Assembly: GCA_017650105.1 (NCBI GenBank)
Contig: JAGCFO010000036.1
Coordinates: 50,840-114,839, forward strand
Length of the DNA stretch: 64,000 nt
Source: Bacteroidaceae bacterium
GTDB lineage: Bacteria > Bacteroidota > Bacteroidia > Bacteroidales > Bacteroidaceae
Direction: 5' to 3'
Of the stretch, positions 54,774-63,837 are shown in pieces. Within the stretch, counting starts at the first letter, position 1. Each line of letters begins with the position of its first letter. The notes below the pieces were generated by a model. It made no database searches, had not been told where the DNA came from, and saw only the letters and a program-made list of their open reading frames with translations. The position numbers and the translations under genes are program-made.

Positions 54774-54840
54774 CAAAAAATTTTTTTCCTTCTCCAGCGC
54801 GTCGTATTCCTTCTTCATACGGCGATATGAAGAAAGAAAA
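54774..54840. repeat. Polar intergenic repeat, inverted orientation
   Basis: Read on the minus strand: TATCGCCGTATGAAGAAGGA, core ACGACGCGC, TGGAGAAGGAAAAAAA, T-run. CTTCATA/TATGAAG flank the CGGCGA core as a small hairpin. Here the purine strand opposes both flanking genes. Confidence 0.75.
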
Positions 54841-54923
54841 AAGAAAGCAGTTCAGACCACAACGTTATGCCTTTCTCACGATGAAACAAAAAAACATATC
54901 TTAGGCAAAAAAACGGAAATTTT

Positions 54924-54955
54924 TTTGGCAAGAAAAGAGTCGTTCCGTATCTTTG
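54924..54955 (+). promoter_or_regulatory. Promoter of the second LRR gene
   Basis: TTTG at 54924-54927, 20-nt spacer, TATCTTTG at 54948-54955; leader of about 100 nt. Confidence 0.65.
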
Positions 54956-55064
54956 TAGAGACATTCCTCTGCATTAGATTGCCTTTGACGTCTCTTCATG
55001 ACATCTGCTGCAAAGAGGAGTCTTCTATTCAACACATTGAATACTAAAACGAGCAAAAACGACA

Positions 55065-56312
55065 ATGACGATGAAAAGTTCACTCAAGCACCTACTTTTA
55101 CCGGCTTTCTGCCTTCTGATTTGCTTAGTATCCAGAGCTCAGACTGCTATAGGTAACGGCAAGTGTGGAGACAATCTCATTTGGACACTCTTCGACACAG
55201 GAGAACTCATTATCTCGGGCGAAGGGGACATGACTGATTTCAGATACACCCCTGACGATTCCACAGCCCCTTGGTACGGAAATCGCACATCTATTACAAG
55301 CGTGACAATAGAGATGGGAGTCACAAGCATCGGCAACTTCGCTTTCTCTGATTGCACTTCCCTACGCTCCATCTCTATTCCAAAGAGTATCAACAGAATA
55401 GGGCTCAACGCTTTTTCCTGCTGCTCCTCACTAACCGACATAACTATCCCTGAGAAAGTTACCAGCATCGGAAGCACGGCTTTTCAAAACTGTTCCTCTC
55501 TCACAAACATCACTCTATGCGAAGGAGTCGGTGAAATCGGAAACCTCACCTTTCAGTATTGCACTTCACTCACAAGCATTTACATCCCTGCTAGCGTAAA
55601 TTCTATCGGAGCCTTTGCTTTTCTTGGAGACTCCAGCCTTGATTGTATAGAGGTTGATAGCAACAATGCTGTCTACGATAGCCGCGAAGGGTGCAATGCT
55701 ATCATACATTCAGCGTCTAATAATTTACTTACAGGTTGCAAGAACACAGTCATTCCTGATGGAATAACCAGCATCGGTTCCTATGCCTTCAGCAGCTGTA
55801 CTTCACTTGAAAGCATCAACATCCCCGCAAGTGTCACCTACATTAGAGAAAATGCTTTCTCTCACTGCAACTCCCTTCACACCATCACTTTTCCCAAAAA
55901 CAGTTCTCTTACACACATCGGGGATGGAGGTTTTGAGGACTGTTCCACCCTAAGTAGAATCGACATCCCTGCTAACGTAATCAATATTGGTGAAAAAGCT
56001 TTTGCAGGCTGTTCTGCCTTAAAAGAAATACACAGCCTTAACCCGAAACCTCCGAGAGCCGAGCAAAACACTTTTACTGATGTGGATGTAGAGCATACTG
56101 TATTGTTCGTGCCTGAAGGTTCAGTCAAGGACTATTCGTACGCTTTTGGGTGGGAACAATTCACAAACATTGTTGAAGAAAAAACAACCAGCCTTGCTCC
56201 GCCTACAATCAACTCATCGGAACCTATCGTTTATAATATGCAAGGCATGCCTGCATCACCCTATGCAAAAGGCATATACATTGAAGAAAGAAAGATAAAA
56301 CTTCGTTTTTAA
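55065..56312 (+). CDS. BspA-type leucine-rich repeat surface protein (LRR_5)
   Basis: A 415-residue secreted protein. The signal peptide ends near VSRAQ (about 26). Residues 80-340 hold some nine Treponema/BspA-type LRRs of about 23 residues, pattern VTSIGxxAFxxCxSLxSIxIP. The C-terminus VYNMQGMPASPYAKGIYIEE has the shape of a short sorting tail used with type IX secretion in this group, so PorU/PorV may process it. ATG 55071 is an equally possible start. It differs in repeat type from the DUF285 protein at 13 kb. Confidence 0.88.
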   Translation: MTMKSSLKHLLLPAFCLLICLVSRAQTAIGNGKCGDNLIWTLFDTGELIISGEGDMTDFRYTPDDSTAPWYGNRTSITSVTIEMGVTSIGNFAFSDCTSLRSISIPKSINRIGLNAFSCCSSLTDITIPEKVTSIGSTAFQNCSSLTNITLCEGVGEIGNLTFQYCTSLTSIYIPASVNSIGAFAFLGDSSLDCIEVDSNNAVYDSREGCNAIIHSASNNLLTGCKNTVIPDGITSIGSYAFSSCTSLESINIPASVTYIRENAFSHCNSLHTITFPKNSSLTHIGDGGFEDCSTLSRIDIPANVINIGEKAFAGCSALKEIHSLNPKPPRAEQNTFTDVDVEHTVLFVPEGSVKDYSYAFGWEQFTNIVEEKTTSLAPPTINSSEPIVYNMQGMPASPYAKGIYIEERKIKLRF

Positions 56313-56378
56313 TCAGCAATTTTATTCACGTTGGCAAAACAAAGTCTCTCCTGCACGACTGAAAGGAAATTTAACTAT

Positions 56379-56440
56379 TTGGCTCTCGCAAAATCATATT
56401 ATTGTAGTACCTTTGTAAAAATTTTGCGATTTAGCGCCAA
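56379..56440 (+). promoter_or_regulatory. PfkB gene promoter inside an inverted repeat
   Basis: -7 box TACCTTTG at 56408-56415. It is bracketed by TTGGC-N2-TCGCAAAAT (56379-56394) and ATTTTGCGA-N6-GCCAA (56421-56440), which are complementary. The right arm would lie at the 5' end of the mRNA. Confidence 0.6.
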
Positions 56441-56455
56441 ATACCTTCATAACAG

Positions 56456-57430
56456 ATGAAAAAGATAATAGGCATCGGCAACGCACTTACCGACGTGCTT
56501 GTCAAAGTGGATGACGACAAGATTCTGGCAGAGCTCAACCTGCCCAAAGGAAGTATGCAGCTGATAGGAGAGCCTCAGCTCCCCGCCATTCGGCAGGCTA
56601 TGAGCCAGATGACAATAAGCAAGGCTACGGGAGGCTCGGCCGGCAACAGCATGCTGGCTCTTGCCAACTTGGGAGCAAAGCCGGGATTCATAGGAAAAAT
56701 CGGCAACGACGAGACAGGAAACTTCTACGCCTCCAACGCTGCAGCAAAGGGAATTGTTCCAACCCTCGTACAGAGTACCCTTCCCTCAGGCATAGCGCAT
56801 ACTTTCATCACTCCCGACGGAGAGCGCACTTTTGCCACTTTCCTCGGCGCTGCAGGCTCGATGGAAGCCGACGACCTGAAGACCGATATGTTTGAAGGCT
56901 ACGACTACCTCTACATTGAAGGCTATCTCGTTCAAAACCACACCCTCATCCTCCACGCCATCCAGCTGGCAAAAGAGAAGGGGCTGAAAGTGTGCATCGA
57001 TCTGGCTTCGTACAACATCGTTGCCGCTGAACACGACTTCTTTGAAGAGCTGCTGACAAAGTATATCGACATTGTTTTTGCCAATAAAGAGGAGGCTATT
57101 GCCTATACGGGCAAACAGCCAGACGAGGCGCTTGAGCAACTGGCAAAAACGTGCGAAATAGCTATTGTGAAACTGGGCGAGAAGGGTTCTTCCGTTATGT
57201 ATAAGGGGGAAAAGACATTCGTCGGATGCTCAAAAATCAATGTCGTAGACACGACAGGAGCAGGAGACTTCTATGCCGGAGGATTCATGTACGGCGTGCT
57301 GCAGGGATGGAGTATGGAACGCTGCGCAAAAGCGGGCACTCTGCTGGCAGGACACGTTATCCAAACTGTTGGAACGGCTCTTCCCGAAACAGAATGGGAA
57401 GAGATACGAACAGTTGTGAAAAACCTCTAA
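56456..57430 (+). CDS. PfkB/ribokinase family sugar or nucleoside kinase
   Basis: A 324-residue ribokinase-fold kinase, closest in pattern to adenosine-kinase-like members: GIGNALTDVLVKVDDD at the start, GGSAGNSMLALANLGAK as substrate loop, and VVDTTGAGDFYAGGFMYG with the catalytic Asp near residue 270. The exact substrate (adenosine, ribose or other) is not decided by sequence. The S41 protease gene follows after 16 nt. Confidence 0.88.
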   Translation: MKKIIGIGNALTDVLVKVDDDKILAELNLPKGSMQLIGEPQLPAIRQAMSQMTISKATGGSAGNSMLALANLGAKPGFIGKIGNDETGNFYASNAAAKGIVPTLVQSTLPSGIAHTFITPDGERTFATFLGAAGSMEADDLKTDMFEGYDYLYIEGYLVQNHTLILHAIQLAKEKGLKVCIDLASYNIVAAEHDFFEELLTKYIDIVFANKEEAIAYTGKQPDEALEQLAKTCEIAIVKLGEKGSSVMYKGEKTFVGCSKINVVDTTGAGDFYAGGFMYGVLQGWSMERCAKAGTLLAGHVIQTVGTALPETEWEEIRTVVKNL

Positions 57431-57446
57431 GCGCTATCTGATTCTT

Positions 57447-59126
57447 ATGAGAAAGAGACAAATGAACAAAAAGAGCCCTCTCCTTATATTACTCCTCCTC
57501 CCACTGCTGCTGTCCTCACTGCAGACATCGGCAGCCGTGAAGGGAGACAGGCAGAATTTCAGCATTGCCAAGAGCCTGAATGTCTTCAACTCGGTGATAC
57601 GCAACCTAAAGGCGCTGTATGTTGACGATTTCGACTCCGAGAAGTCAGTAAACACAGCCATCACGGCAATGCTTAAAGACCTTGACCCTTACACCGTCTA
57701 CTATCCAGCAGACGACACAGAAGAATTGGAAATGATGATAACGGGCAAGTACGCCGGCGTTGGGGCTGTGATTCGCAAAATGCAGAAATCGAAATATGTG
57801 GTGATTTCTGAGCCCTACGAGGGCATGCCTGCGCAAGTGGCAGGACTTCGCGCTGGAGACATGATAATGCAAGTGGACACTACTGACGTAACGGATAAAA
57901 GCACCTCTGAAGTAAGCGACTTGCTGCGTGGAGATGCGGGTACTACCGTTAACGTCACAGCTCTTCGTCCCGGAGAAAAAGAGCCACGTACCTACAAAAT
58001 CGTTCGAGCCAACATTCAGTTGCCTGCAGTACCCTACTACGGCATGCTGAACGACAGCACTGGATACATCCTCTTTGAGCGATTCATCGAAGGCTGCTCA
58101 CGCGACATGCGTCTTGCGTTAGTGGCACTGAAGGAGAAAGGTGCGCGCAACTTAATCCTCGACTTACGAAGCAACGGAGGAGGTTCTCTCTCCGAGTCGG
58201 TTGAAGTGGTAAACCTCTTCATACCTAAAGGGCAAACCGTAGTGGAAACAAGAGGAAGGCTGGCTCAAGCCTCGCAGACCTACAAAACTAAGCATAGCGC
58301 TACCGACGAGGAGATACCCTTAGTGGTACTTGTAGACGGCAACACAGCCTCTGCTGCCGAAATTCTCTCAGGAGCCCTCCAGGACCTTGACAGAGCAGTT
58401 ATTGTGGGCAACAGGACATACGGGAAAGGACTCGTGCAGGTTCCCCGAGATTTGCCCTATGGAGGGATGATGAAAATCACAACATCGAAATATTACATCC
58501 CTTCGGGGCGTTGTATCCAAGCCATCGACTATGCTCAGCGCGACGAAGACGGATTAGTGGTGCGCATACCCGATAGCTTGACAACAGTCTTCCATACTGC
58601 CGCTGGAAGAGAGGTGCGCGACGGATGCGGCATCAGCCCAGACATCGAAGTGAAAAACGAGAAACTAGCCAACATCGTATTTTATCTTGCTAGCGACGAT
58701 TGTTTGTTTAACTTTACCACAGCATGGTGTATGGAGCATGACAGCATTGCTTCACCGGAGGATTTCGTCATTACCGATGACATATTTGAAGCCTATAAAG
58801 ACAGTGTTCGAGCCTCTGGGTTTACTTATGACAGGCAGAGTGAGCAGATACTGAAACGGCTAAAGGAGTGGGCTGAGTTTGAAGGCTATATGGAAGATGC
58901 AAAAGAAGAATTTCATGCACTGGAAGCAAAGTTGCAGCACAATCTTGACAAGGAATTTGACAATTCTGCAGAAGACATAAAACTGCTTTTGGCAAGCGAA
59001 ATCGTCAGCCGATACTATTATCAGCGAGGTACCATCATCCAGTCGATTAAAAGCGATGAGGGAGTGAAAAAGGCGATTGAAGTTCTTGCTGACAAAGAAA
59101 GGTACAAAAAAATACTTCAGCCATAA
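57447..59126 (+). CDS. S41 family C-terminal processing peptidase
   Basis: A 559-residue periplasmic serine protease of the CtpA/Prc group. The start has a signal segment (about 9-28), then a PDZ domain (about 95-180: GVGAVIRKMQKSKYVVISEP, GLRAGDMIMQVDTTDV). The S41 core has NTASAAEILSGAL with Ser about 302 and YGKGLVQ with Lys about 327, the usual 25-residue spacing of the dyad. The C-terminal third is helical. A second ATG at 57462 could be the start. Confidence 0.92.
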   Translation: MRKRQMNKKSPLLILLLLPLLLSSLQTSAAVKGDRQNFSIAKSLNVFNSVIRNLKALYVDDFDSEKSVNTAITAMLKDLDPYTVYYPADDTEELEMMITGKYAGVGAVIRKMQKSKYVVISEPYEGMPAQVAGLRAGDMIMQVDTTDVTDKSTSEVSDLLRGDAGTTVNVTALRPGEKEPRTYKIVRANIQLPAVPYYGMLNDSTGYILFERFIEGCSRDMRLALVALKEKGARNLILDLRSNGGGSLSESVEVVNLFIPKGQTVVETRGRLAQASQTYKTKHSATDEEIPLVVLVDGNTASAAEILSGALQDLDRAVIVGNRTYGKGLVQVPRDLPYGGMMKITTSKYYIPSGRCIQAIDYAQRDEDGLVVRIPDSLTTVFHTAAGREVRDGCGISPDIEVKNEKLANIVFYLASDDCLFNFTTAWCMEHDSIASPEDFVITDDIFEAYKDSVRASGFTYDRQSEQILKRLKEWAEFEGYMEDAKEEFHALEAKLQHNLDKEFDNSAEDIKLLLASEIVSRYYYQRGTIIQSIKSDEGVKKAIEVLADKERYKKILQP

Positions 59127-59192
59127 ACAGTTAGGAGAAGTCTTTTCCTATTTTTCGAAATAAAAGACTTTACCCAAAGGTTTTTTGAATGG

Positions 59193-59228
59193 AAAGGGAG
59201 ATGCGCCAATTTGCATCTCCCTTTTCTG
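59193..59228. terminator. Bidirectional terminator between protease and fucI
   Basis: AAAGGGAGATGC (59193-59204), 8-nt loop, GCATCTCCCTTT (59213-59224), with T-rich flanks on both strands. Confidence 0.85.
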
Positions 59229-59249
59229 TCAAACACAATTTGCAGAATG

Positions 59250-61025
59250 CTATTTATAAATAGGGCCGAAGTTAGCGCAAGCACGATAGTCGGCACCTTC
59301 CTTATCCATTCCAAACGCATTCCAGGCAGCGGGACGGAAGATTTTTTCATTCGGCACATTGTGCATACAAACAGGAATGCGCAGAATAGAGCAAAGCGTT
59401 ATCAAGTCTGCTCCCACATGCCCGTAGACAATAGCTCCGTGATTGGCTCCCCAATTGTTCATAACCGAATAAACATCCTTGAAGCAATCCTTTGATGCAT
59501 CCAGACGAGGAGTAAACCAAGTGGTAGGCCACGTTCTGTCGGTACGATAGTCGAGGATATGATGTATCTCAGGATCTACATCCACAGTCCAGCCTTCTGC
59601 CAGCTGAAGCACGGGGCCTAGGTTCTTCACCATATTCACTCGCAGCATCGTAACAGGCATGCCTCCCTTTGAAAGGAACGTGCTCGACAAGCCTCCTCCG
59701 CGGAAGTAGAAACGATCTGCCGGGCTCCAATGAGTATTTTTGAGACATTCTTCCACATCCGTTTGGGTAATATCCCAAGGCTGTTTCATTTCAGGTTCTC
59801 CCTGCGCGTTAGTCATTCGGCCTGTTGCATCCAGCGTTGTTGCGCCTGAATTGATGAGATGAATGATTCCAGGTGCTGCAGCTCCCGTGAGTTCCTTGCC
59901 TGTAACGCGCTTTACCGACTCGGGACTCCAGTAGGTGCGGATGTCGCTAAACATCACTCCTCTGTTGGTAAGCAAATGGGCAAAAAGCATGCTCACGCCG
60001 TTAAGGGAGTCATTTTCGGTTGCAAAAGGAATAGATTCGCGCACACCGTTCCAGTCGAAGGAAGTGTTGAGCATCGACTCAGGGAAGTCGCAGTTAGGAT
60101 AGAAATCTGTCCATTGGCGCTGCCCTTGGAAACCTCCCAGTATGGCATTATGACCCAGCGATTCCTCATAGTAACCCATCTCGCGCAAACGAGGGTTGCC
60201 CTTCATTAAATCGCGGATGATAATCATCAGTTTCACGCTAAACTCCCAGTCTTTGTCCATCTCTGCGCGGCTTTTCTGCTTCTCGGGGACATTCCAGTTC
60301 TTCCCTTCCTGCGGTTTGCAATACTTCTCTACCCATTGCATCGCTTTTGAATACTCCTCAGGATCGAAAATGCCGAGTTCCATCCTCCGGATGCATTCTA
60401 CCAAATCGATGTACTCGCATCGCATGCCGAGCCAGTTTTCAAAGAAGTCGGGATTGACGATTGATCCTGCGATACCCATGCAGGTTCCGCCCATCGAGAG
60501 GTAGCTCTTTCCGCGCATTGTGGCAACAGCCTGCGCGGCGCGGGCAAATCGGAGTATCTTTTCGGCTACATCGTCAGGGATTGAGTTGTCTGCAAGGTCC
60601 TGCACATCATGCCCGTAGATGCCGAAGGCGGGAAGACCTTTCTGTGCATGAGCGGCAAGGACTGCTGCCAGATAGACAGCTCCCGGGCGCTCGGTGCCGT
60701 TGAAGCCCCACACAGCTTTTGGCCAATGGGGATGCATGTCCATCGTCTCCGAACCGTAGCACCAGCAGCTGGTGACGGTGATAGTGGAGCCCACGCCCTC
60801 TCTCTCAAATTTCTCTGCGCAGGCAGCGCTCTCTGCCACGCGCCCTATCGTCGTGTCGGCAATCACGCATTCTACGGGCGAGCCGTCTCCGTTTTTCAAA
60901 TTACTGCTTATCAACTCTGCTACGGCACGAGCCAAGCCCATCGTTTTCTCTTCGAGGCTTTCGCGCACGCCCCCTTGACGTCCGTCGATAGTGGGGCGGA
61001 TTCCAATTTTCGGATATTTACTCAT
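59250..61025 (-). CDS. fucI: L-fucose isomerase
   Basis: Converts L-fucose to L-fuculose using Mn2+. It has 591 residues, the family's usual length. [20 protein letters not shown] opens the protein; [20 protein letters not shown] and [15 protein letters not shown] are central motifs, and [20 protein letters not shown] lies in the middle domain. Works with the importer at 50061 and probably the mutarotase at 49469. Fuculokinase and aldolase genes are not in the window. Confidence 0.96.
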   Translation of the reverse strand: MSKYPKIGIRPTIDGRQGGVRESLEEKTMGLARAVAELISSNLKNGDGSPVECVIADTTIGRVAESAACAEKFEREGVGSTITVTSCWCYGSETMDMHPHWPKAVWGFNGTERPGAVYLAAVLAAHAQKGLPAFGIYGHDVQDLADNSIPDDVAEKILRFARAAQAVATMRGKSYLSMGGTCMGIAGSIVNPDFFENWLGMRCEYIDLVECIRRMELGIFDPEEYSKAMQWVEKYCKPQEGKNWNVPEKQKSRAEMDKDWEFSVKLMIIIRDLMKGNPRLREMGYYEESLGHNAILGGFQGQRQWTDFYPNCDFPESMLNTSFDWNGVRESIPFATENDSLNGVSMLFAHLLTNRGVMFSDIRTYWSPESVKRVTGKELTGAAAPGIIHLINSGATTLDATGRMTNAQGEPEMKQPWDITQTDVEECLKNTHWSPADRFYFRGGGLSSTFLSKGGMPVTMLRVNMVKNLGPVLQLAEGWTVDVDPEIHHILDYRTDRTWPTTWFTPRLDASKDCFKDVYSVMNNWGANHGAIVYGHVGADLITLCSILRIPVCMHNVPNEKIFRPAAWNAFGMDKEGADYRACANFGPIYK

Positions 61026-61118
61026 GATATCAGGTTTTTATTTGTTTGACTTTTCTTTTTCTTGCGTATGCTATATTTAGAAGGAGTATCTCGGAAGGAT
61101 AAGTTCCTGACGAGACGC

Positions 61119-61862
61119 TCAGAGCAGCACTTTGCAATGACAGGCAATCGTGCCGTCTGCTTTGCGCATCTCCATAGCATATTCCCCTTCGGCTCCTGTG
61201 CTGAGGTATATGCCGAGCGGCTCGTGATACTTCCCTTCGGCGCTATAGGCAACCTCCATTCGATGAACGGGATGCTGGCGCAATTCCTCCGCGGGAAGGG
61301 CATTCAGGAAATGCTCGATGGCGCGAATGCTGTTCAGATGCCCGTTATAGTCGATGTCGAAAAACTGGGGGGCAAACGTGTAAACCGGCTCCTCTGCCGT
61401 TACGCGCACGCGATTTGTCCTCGCCACAGGGCACTGTGGCTGCTCTTCGGGGGGGACAACCGCCGATGCATACTCGGGAACCAGCTTGGTGATGTCGACA
61501 GGCTGGCGCGTGGCGAGGTCTATCATCGCCCACACGGAGGTAGCATAACCGATGGGACTTCCTTCTGCATCTTGAATGATGAAGTTTCGATTGGTGAAAT
61601 ACCGCGAGACGGAGGGAATCCAAGTTCGGATTGCATACTTGTCAAACTCACGCGGATAGCGCTCCATCTGGATGAGCAGGCGCGAAAACACCCACGTCAC
61701 GCCCAGGTCGTTAAGTTTCTTATGCCCGAAGCCCAAAGGCTCGGCGTGACGAACTGCCGCGTTGAGCATCTGATTTCCAAGCGTCGACAGCGAGAGATGC
61801 TCCGTGCAGTCGAGATGAAACGACTCGACACAGAACTGAAACTCTTCAATCAATTTTGCCAT
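61119..61862 (-). CDS. Acyl-ACP thioesterase
   Basis: Releases fatty acids from acyl carrier protein. It has 247 residues in two hot-dog domains (about 1-130 and 155-247), as in plant Fat-type and Bacteroidetes enzymes. FQFCVESFHLDCTEHLSLST opens domain 1, and FDIDYNGHLNSIRAIEHFLN in domain 2 carries the catalytic Asn/His. ATG 61862 was chosen; an upstream extension runs through the promoter and a repeat copy. fucI follows after 93 nt, apparently unrelated. Confidence 0.9.
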   Translation of the reverse strand: MAKLIEEFQFCVESFHLDCTEHLSLSTLGNQMLNAAVRHAEPLGFGHKKLNDLGVTWVFSRLLIQMERYPREFDKYAIRTWIPSVSRYFTNRNFIIQDAEGSPIGYATSVWAMIDLATRQPVDITKLVPEYASAVVPPEEQPQCPVARTNRVRVTAEEPVYTFAPQFFDIDYNGHLNSIRAIEHFLNALPAEELRQHPVHRMEVAYSAEGKYHEPLGIYLSTGAEGEYAMEMRKADGTIACHCKVLL

Positions 61863-61886
61863 ATTATCAGTCTTGTAGATTTTCCA

Positions 61887-61894
61887 CAAAAATA
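61887..61894 (-). promoter_or_regulatory. -7 box for the thioesterase gene
   Basis: TATTTTTG on the minus strand, 24 nt before the start codon. Confidence 0.45.
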
Positions 61895-61927
61895 CATCTT
61901 TTTCCCAAAAAACCGAAAAAAGGGAGG

Positions 61928-62017
61928 AGAAAAAAATATGAAGAAGGAATAATTTTTTTTGGAGAACAAATCTCGCGCGCTGAAGAAGGGAAAAATTTTT
62001 TTGGAGAAGGAAAAAAT
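61928..62017. repeat. Polar intergenic repeat between thioesterase and slyD
   Basis: Order on the plus strand: ATATGAAGAAGGAATAA, T-run, GGAGAACAAA, core TCTCGCGCGC, TGAAGAAGGGAAAAA, T-run, GGAGAAGGAAAAAA. It is the only copy in a divergent intergenic region. Confidence 0.85.
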
Positions 62018-62052
62018 GTGGGAAGTCCTTCGATAATTTAGTCAAGGAAAAC

Positions 62053-62082
62053 TTGGATTTTAAAAGGTTTTCGCTACCTTTG
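62053..62082 (+). promoter_or_regulatory. slyD promoter
   Basis: TTG at 62053-62055, 19-nt spacer, TACCTTTG at 62075-62082; start codon at 62105. Confidence 0.65.
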
Positions 62083-62104
62083 CACAAACAAAAATATCAG
62101 ACAC

Positions 62105-62686
62105 ATGGAAGAAAACAACGCCAAACAATTCATCTCCGTTTCATACGAACTACTTATCAACCAAGACGGCGAAACCGTCTGCGTGGAAGAGGCCACCGAG
62201 AAGGAGCCGTTCTCCTTTGTCACAGGCATGGGATTCACCTTCGATGCCTTCGAGAAGCAGTTCCTGACACTGAAGAAGGGTGACAAGTTCAACTTCACCC
62301 TCACGAGCGAGGAGACAAACGGCCCGCGCGACGAAGAGTTTGTTTTCGACGTCGACAAGTCCATTTTCTTTGTCAACGGGCAGTTTCAGGCCGACGAAAT
62401 CTATGCAGGGAACATCGTACCGCTCATTGATGCGGAGGGAAACCGCGTGCAGGCGCTCGTGGTGGAGGTAAAGAAAGACAAAGTGACCCTCGACCTCAAC
62501 AATCCTCTCGCAGGAAAAGACCTGCATTTCGTGGGAAAACTGCTCGAGAAACACGATGCAACGGAAGAGGAAATCAAGCAATTCATGCCTGCCTCCTGCT
62601 GCGGAAAGGGAGAATGCTGCTGCAGCGACAAACAGAGCTGCGAAGGAAAAGACAATAAGGAGTGCGGCTGTTGCTGCGCAGAATAA
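62105..62686 (+). CDS. slyD: FKBP-type peptidyl-prolyl isomerase, SlyD-like
   Basis: A 193-residue cytosolic prolyl isomerase and chaperone. The split FKBP domain (about 1-70 and 120-160) surrounds an insert-in-flap domain (about 70-120), as in SlyD. The C-terminal 30 residues hold ten cysteines ([11 protein letters not shown], then ECGCCC), a probable nickel/zinc-binding tail; in E. coli SlyD the tail mixes His and Cys. aroC starts 32 nt downstream. Confidence 0.9.
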   Translation: MEENNAKQFISVSYELLINQDGETVCVEEATEKEPFSFVTGMGFTFDAFEKQFLTLKKGDKFNFTLTSEETNGPRDEEFVFDVDKSIFFVNGQFQADEIYAGNIVPLIDAEGNRVQALVVEVKKDKVTLDLNNPLAGKDLHFVGKLLEKHDATEEEIKQFMPASCCGKGECCCSDKQSCEGKDNKECGCCCAE

Positions 62687-62718
62687 AAAACAACGTTTCG
62701 GCAAGCAAACAGCAGAAA

Positions 62719-63720
62719 ATGAACACGTTCGGAACACTTTTCACTCTCACCTCCTTCGGCGAGTCGCACGGCCCGGCAATAGGAGGAGTCGTCGACGGAA
62801 TGCCGGCAGGGATAAAAATCGACTACGATTTCATCCAGTCTGAGATGCAACGTCGCCGTCCCGGGCAAAGCACACTCACCACAGCGCGCAAGGAGGACGA
62901 CACCCCGGAGTTTCTCTCGGGCATCTTCGAGGGCATCACCACAGGCGCACCGATAGGGTTTATCATACGCAACAAAGACCAACGGCCCTCCGACTATGAG
63001 AATCTGAAGGACGTCTTCCGTCCCAGCCACGCCGACTTTACATATCAGCAGAAATATGGCATCCGCGACTATCGCGGAGGAGGGCGAGCCTCAGCGCGCG
63101 AAACAGCCGTGAGGGTAGCGGCAGGTGCTTTGGCAAAGCTTTTCCTTCGGGAAAGAGGCATACATATCCAAGCACGCCTCGTGCAGGTAGGAAACGAAAA
63201 AGAGCCTTCGCGGATGGAAGAGCTCATCAAACAAACACAGGCTGATGGAGACTCCATCGGAGGCATTGTAGGATGCACCATTCAAGGATGTCCCGTCGGG
63301 CTTGGAGAGCCCGTTTACAATAAGCTGCATTCGGCTCTCGGTGCTGCAATGCTGAGCATAAATGCCTGTCACGGATTTGACTACGGTGCTGGATTCGAAG
63401 GAATCGGCATGAAGGGCTCGGAGCAAAACGATGCCTTTACAACCGACTCAGAAGGGAATATCACCACGCTCTCCAACTTCTCGGGGGGCATTCAAGGGGG
63501 AATAAGCAACGGGCAGGAAATCTGTTTTCGTGCGCTCTTCAAACCTACTGCTACGATCAGCAAAAAGCAGCAAACCGTCAACAAAGAGGGTATTCCTATA
63601 TCTATCTCCGTCACGGGGCGCCACGATCCTTGCGTAGCCCTGCGTGCAGTCCCTGTTGTGGAGGCTATGGCAGCTCTCGTAATAGCAGACTTCCTGCTTC
63701 TGAGCAGAAACAGCAAATAA
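62719..63720 (+). CDS. aroC: Chorismate synthase
   Basis: Makes chorismate from EPSP with reduced FMN, the last shikimate-pathway step. It has 333 residues. The signatures are [20 protein letters not shown] near the start and [19 protein letters not shown] in the middle; [15 protein letters not shown] lies later. ATG 62719 gives the family start MNTFGTLFT. It is a little short at the C-terminus (usual length about 355), which I take as natural. Probably co-transcribed with slyD. Confidence 0.95.
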   Translation: MNTFGTLFTLTSFGESHGPAIGGVVDGMPAGIKIDYDFIQSEMQRRRPGQSTLTTARKEDDTPEFLSGIFEGITTGAPIGFIIRNKDQRPSDYENLKDVFRPSHADFTYQQKYGIRDYRGGGRASARETAVRVAAGALAKLFLRERGIHIQARLVQVGNEKEPSRMEELIKQTQADGDSIGGIVGCTIQGCPVGLGEPVYNKLHSALGAAMLSINACHGFDYGAGFEGIGMKGSEQNDAFTTDSEGNITTLSNFSGGIQGGISNGQEICFRALFKPTATISKKQQTVNKEGIPISISVTGRHDPCVALRAVPVVEAMAALVIADFLLLSRNSK

Positions 63721-63837
63721 GTTTGCAAGAGAAAAGCTTTTTATCGCGCTGGAGAGGCTGAGGAAGGGTGTCGTCTGTGGCAAAGGAAATACGCCTTGTA
63801 GAGAAGAAACCTTTAGTAAAGTAAGCTGTCTTATACT

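Larger units (their letters stand above)
54464..55064. other. Gene-free 600-bp interval before the LRR gene
   Basis: Holds the GH97 terminator (54540-54590), a polar repeat copy (54774-54840) and a promoter (54924-54955). The rest is AT-rich with no gene that I can support. Confidence 0.6.

Noticed and set aside
61863..62087. N-terminal extension of the acyl-ACP thioesterase
   Set aside because: The extension is encoded by a polar repeat copy and a promoter box and is low in complexity.
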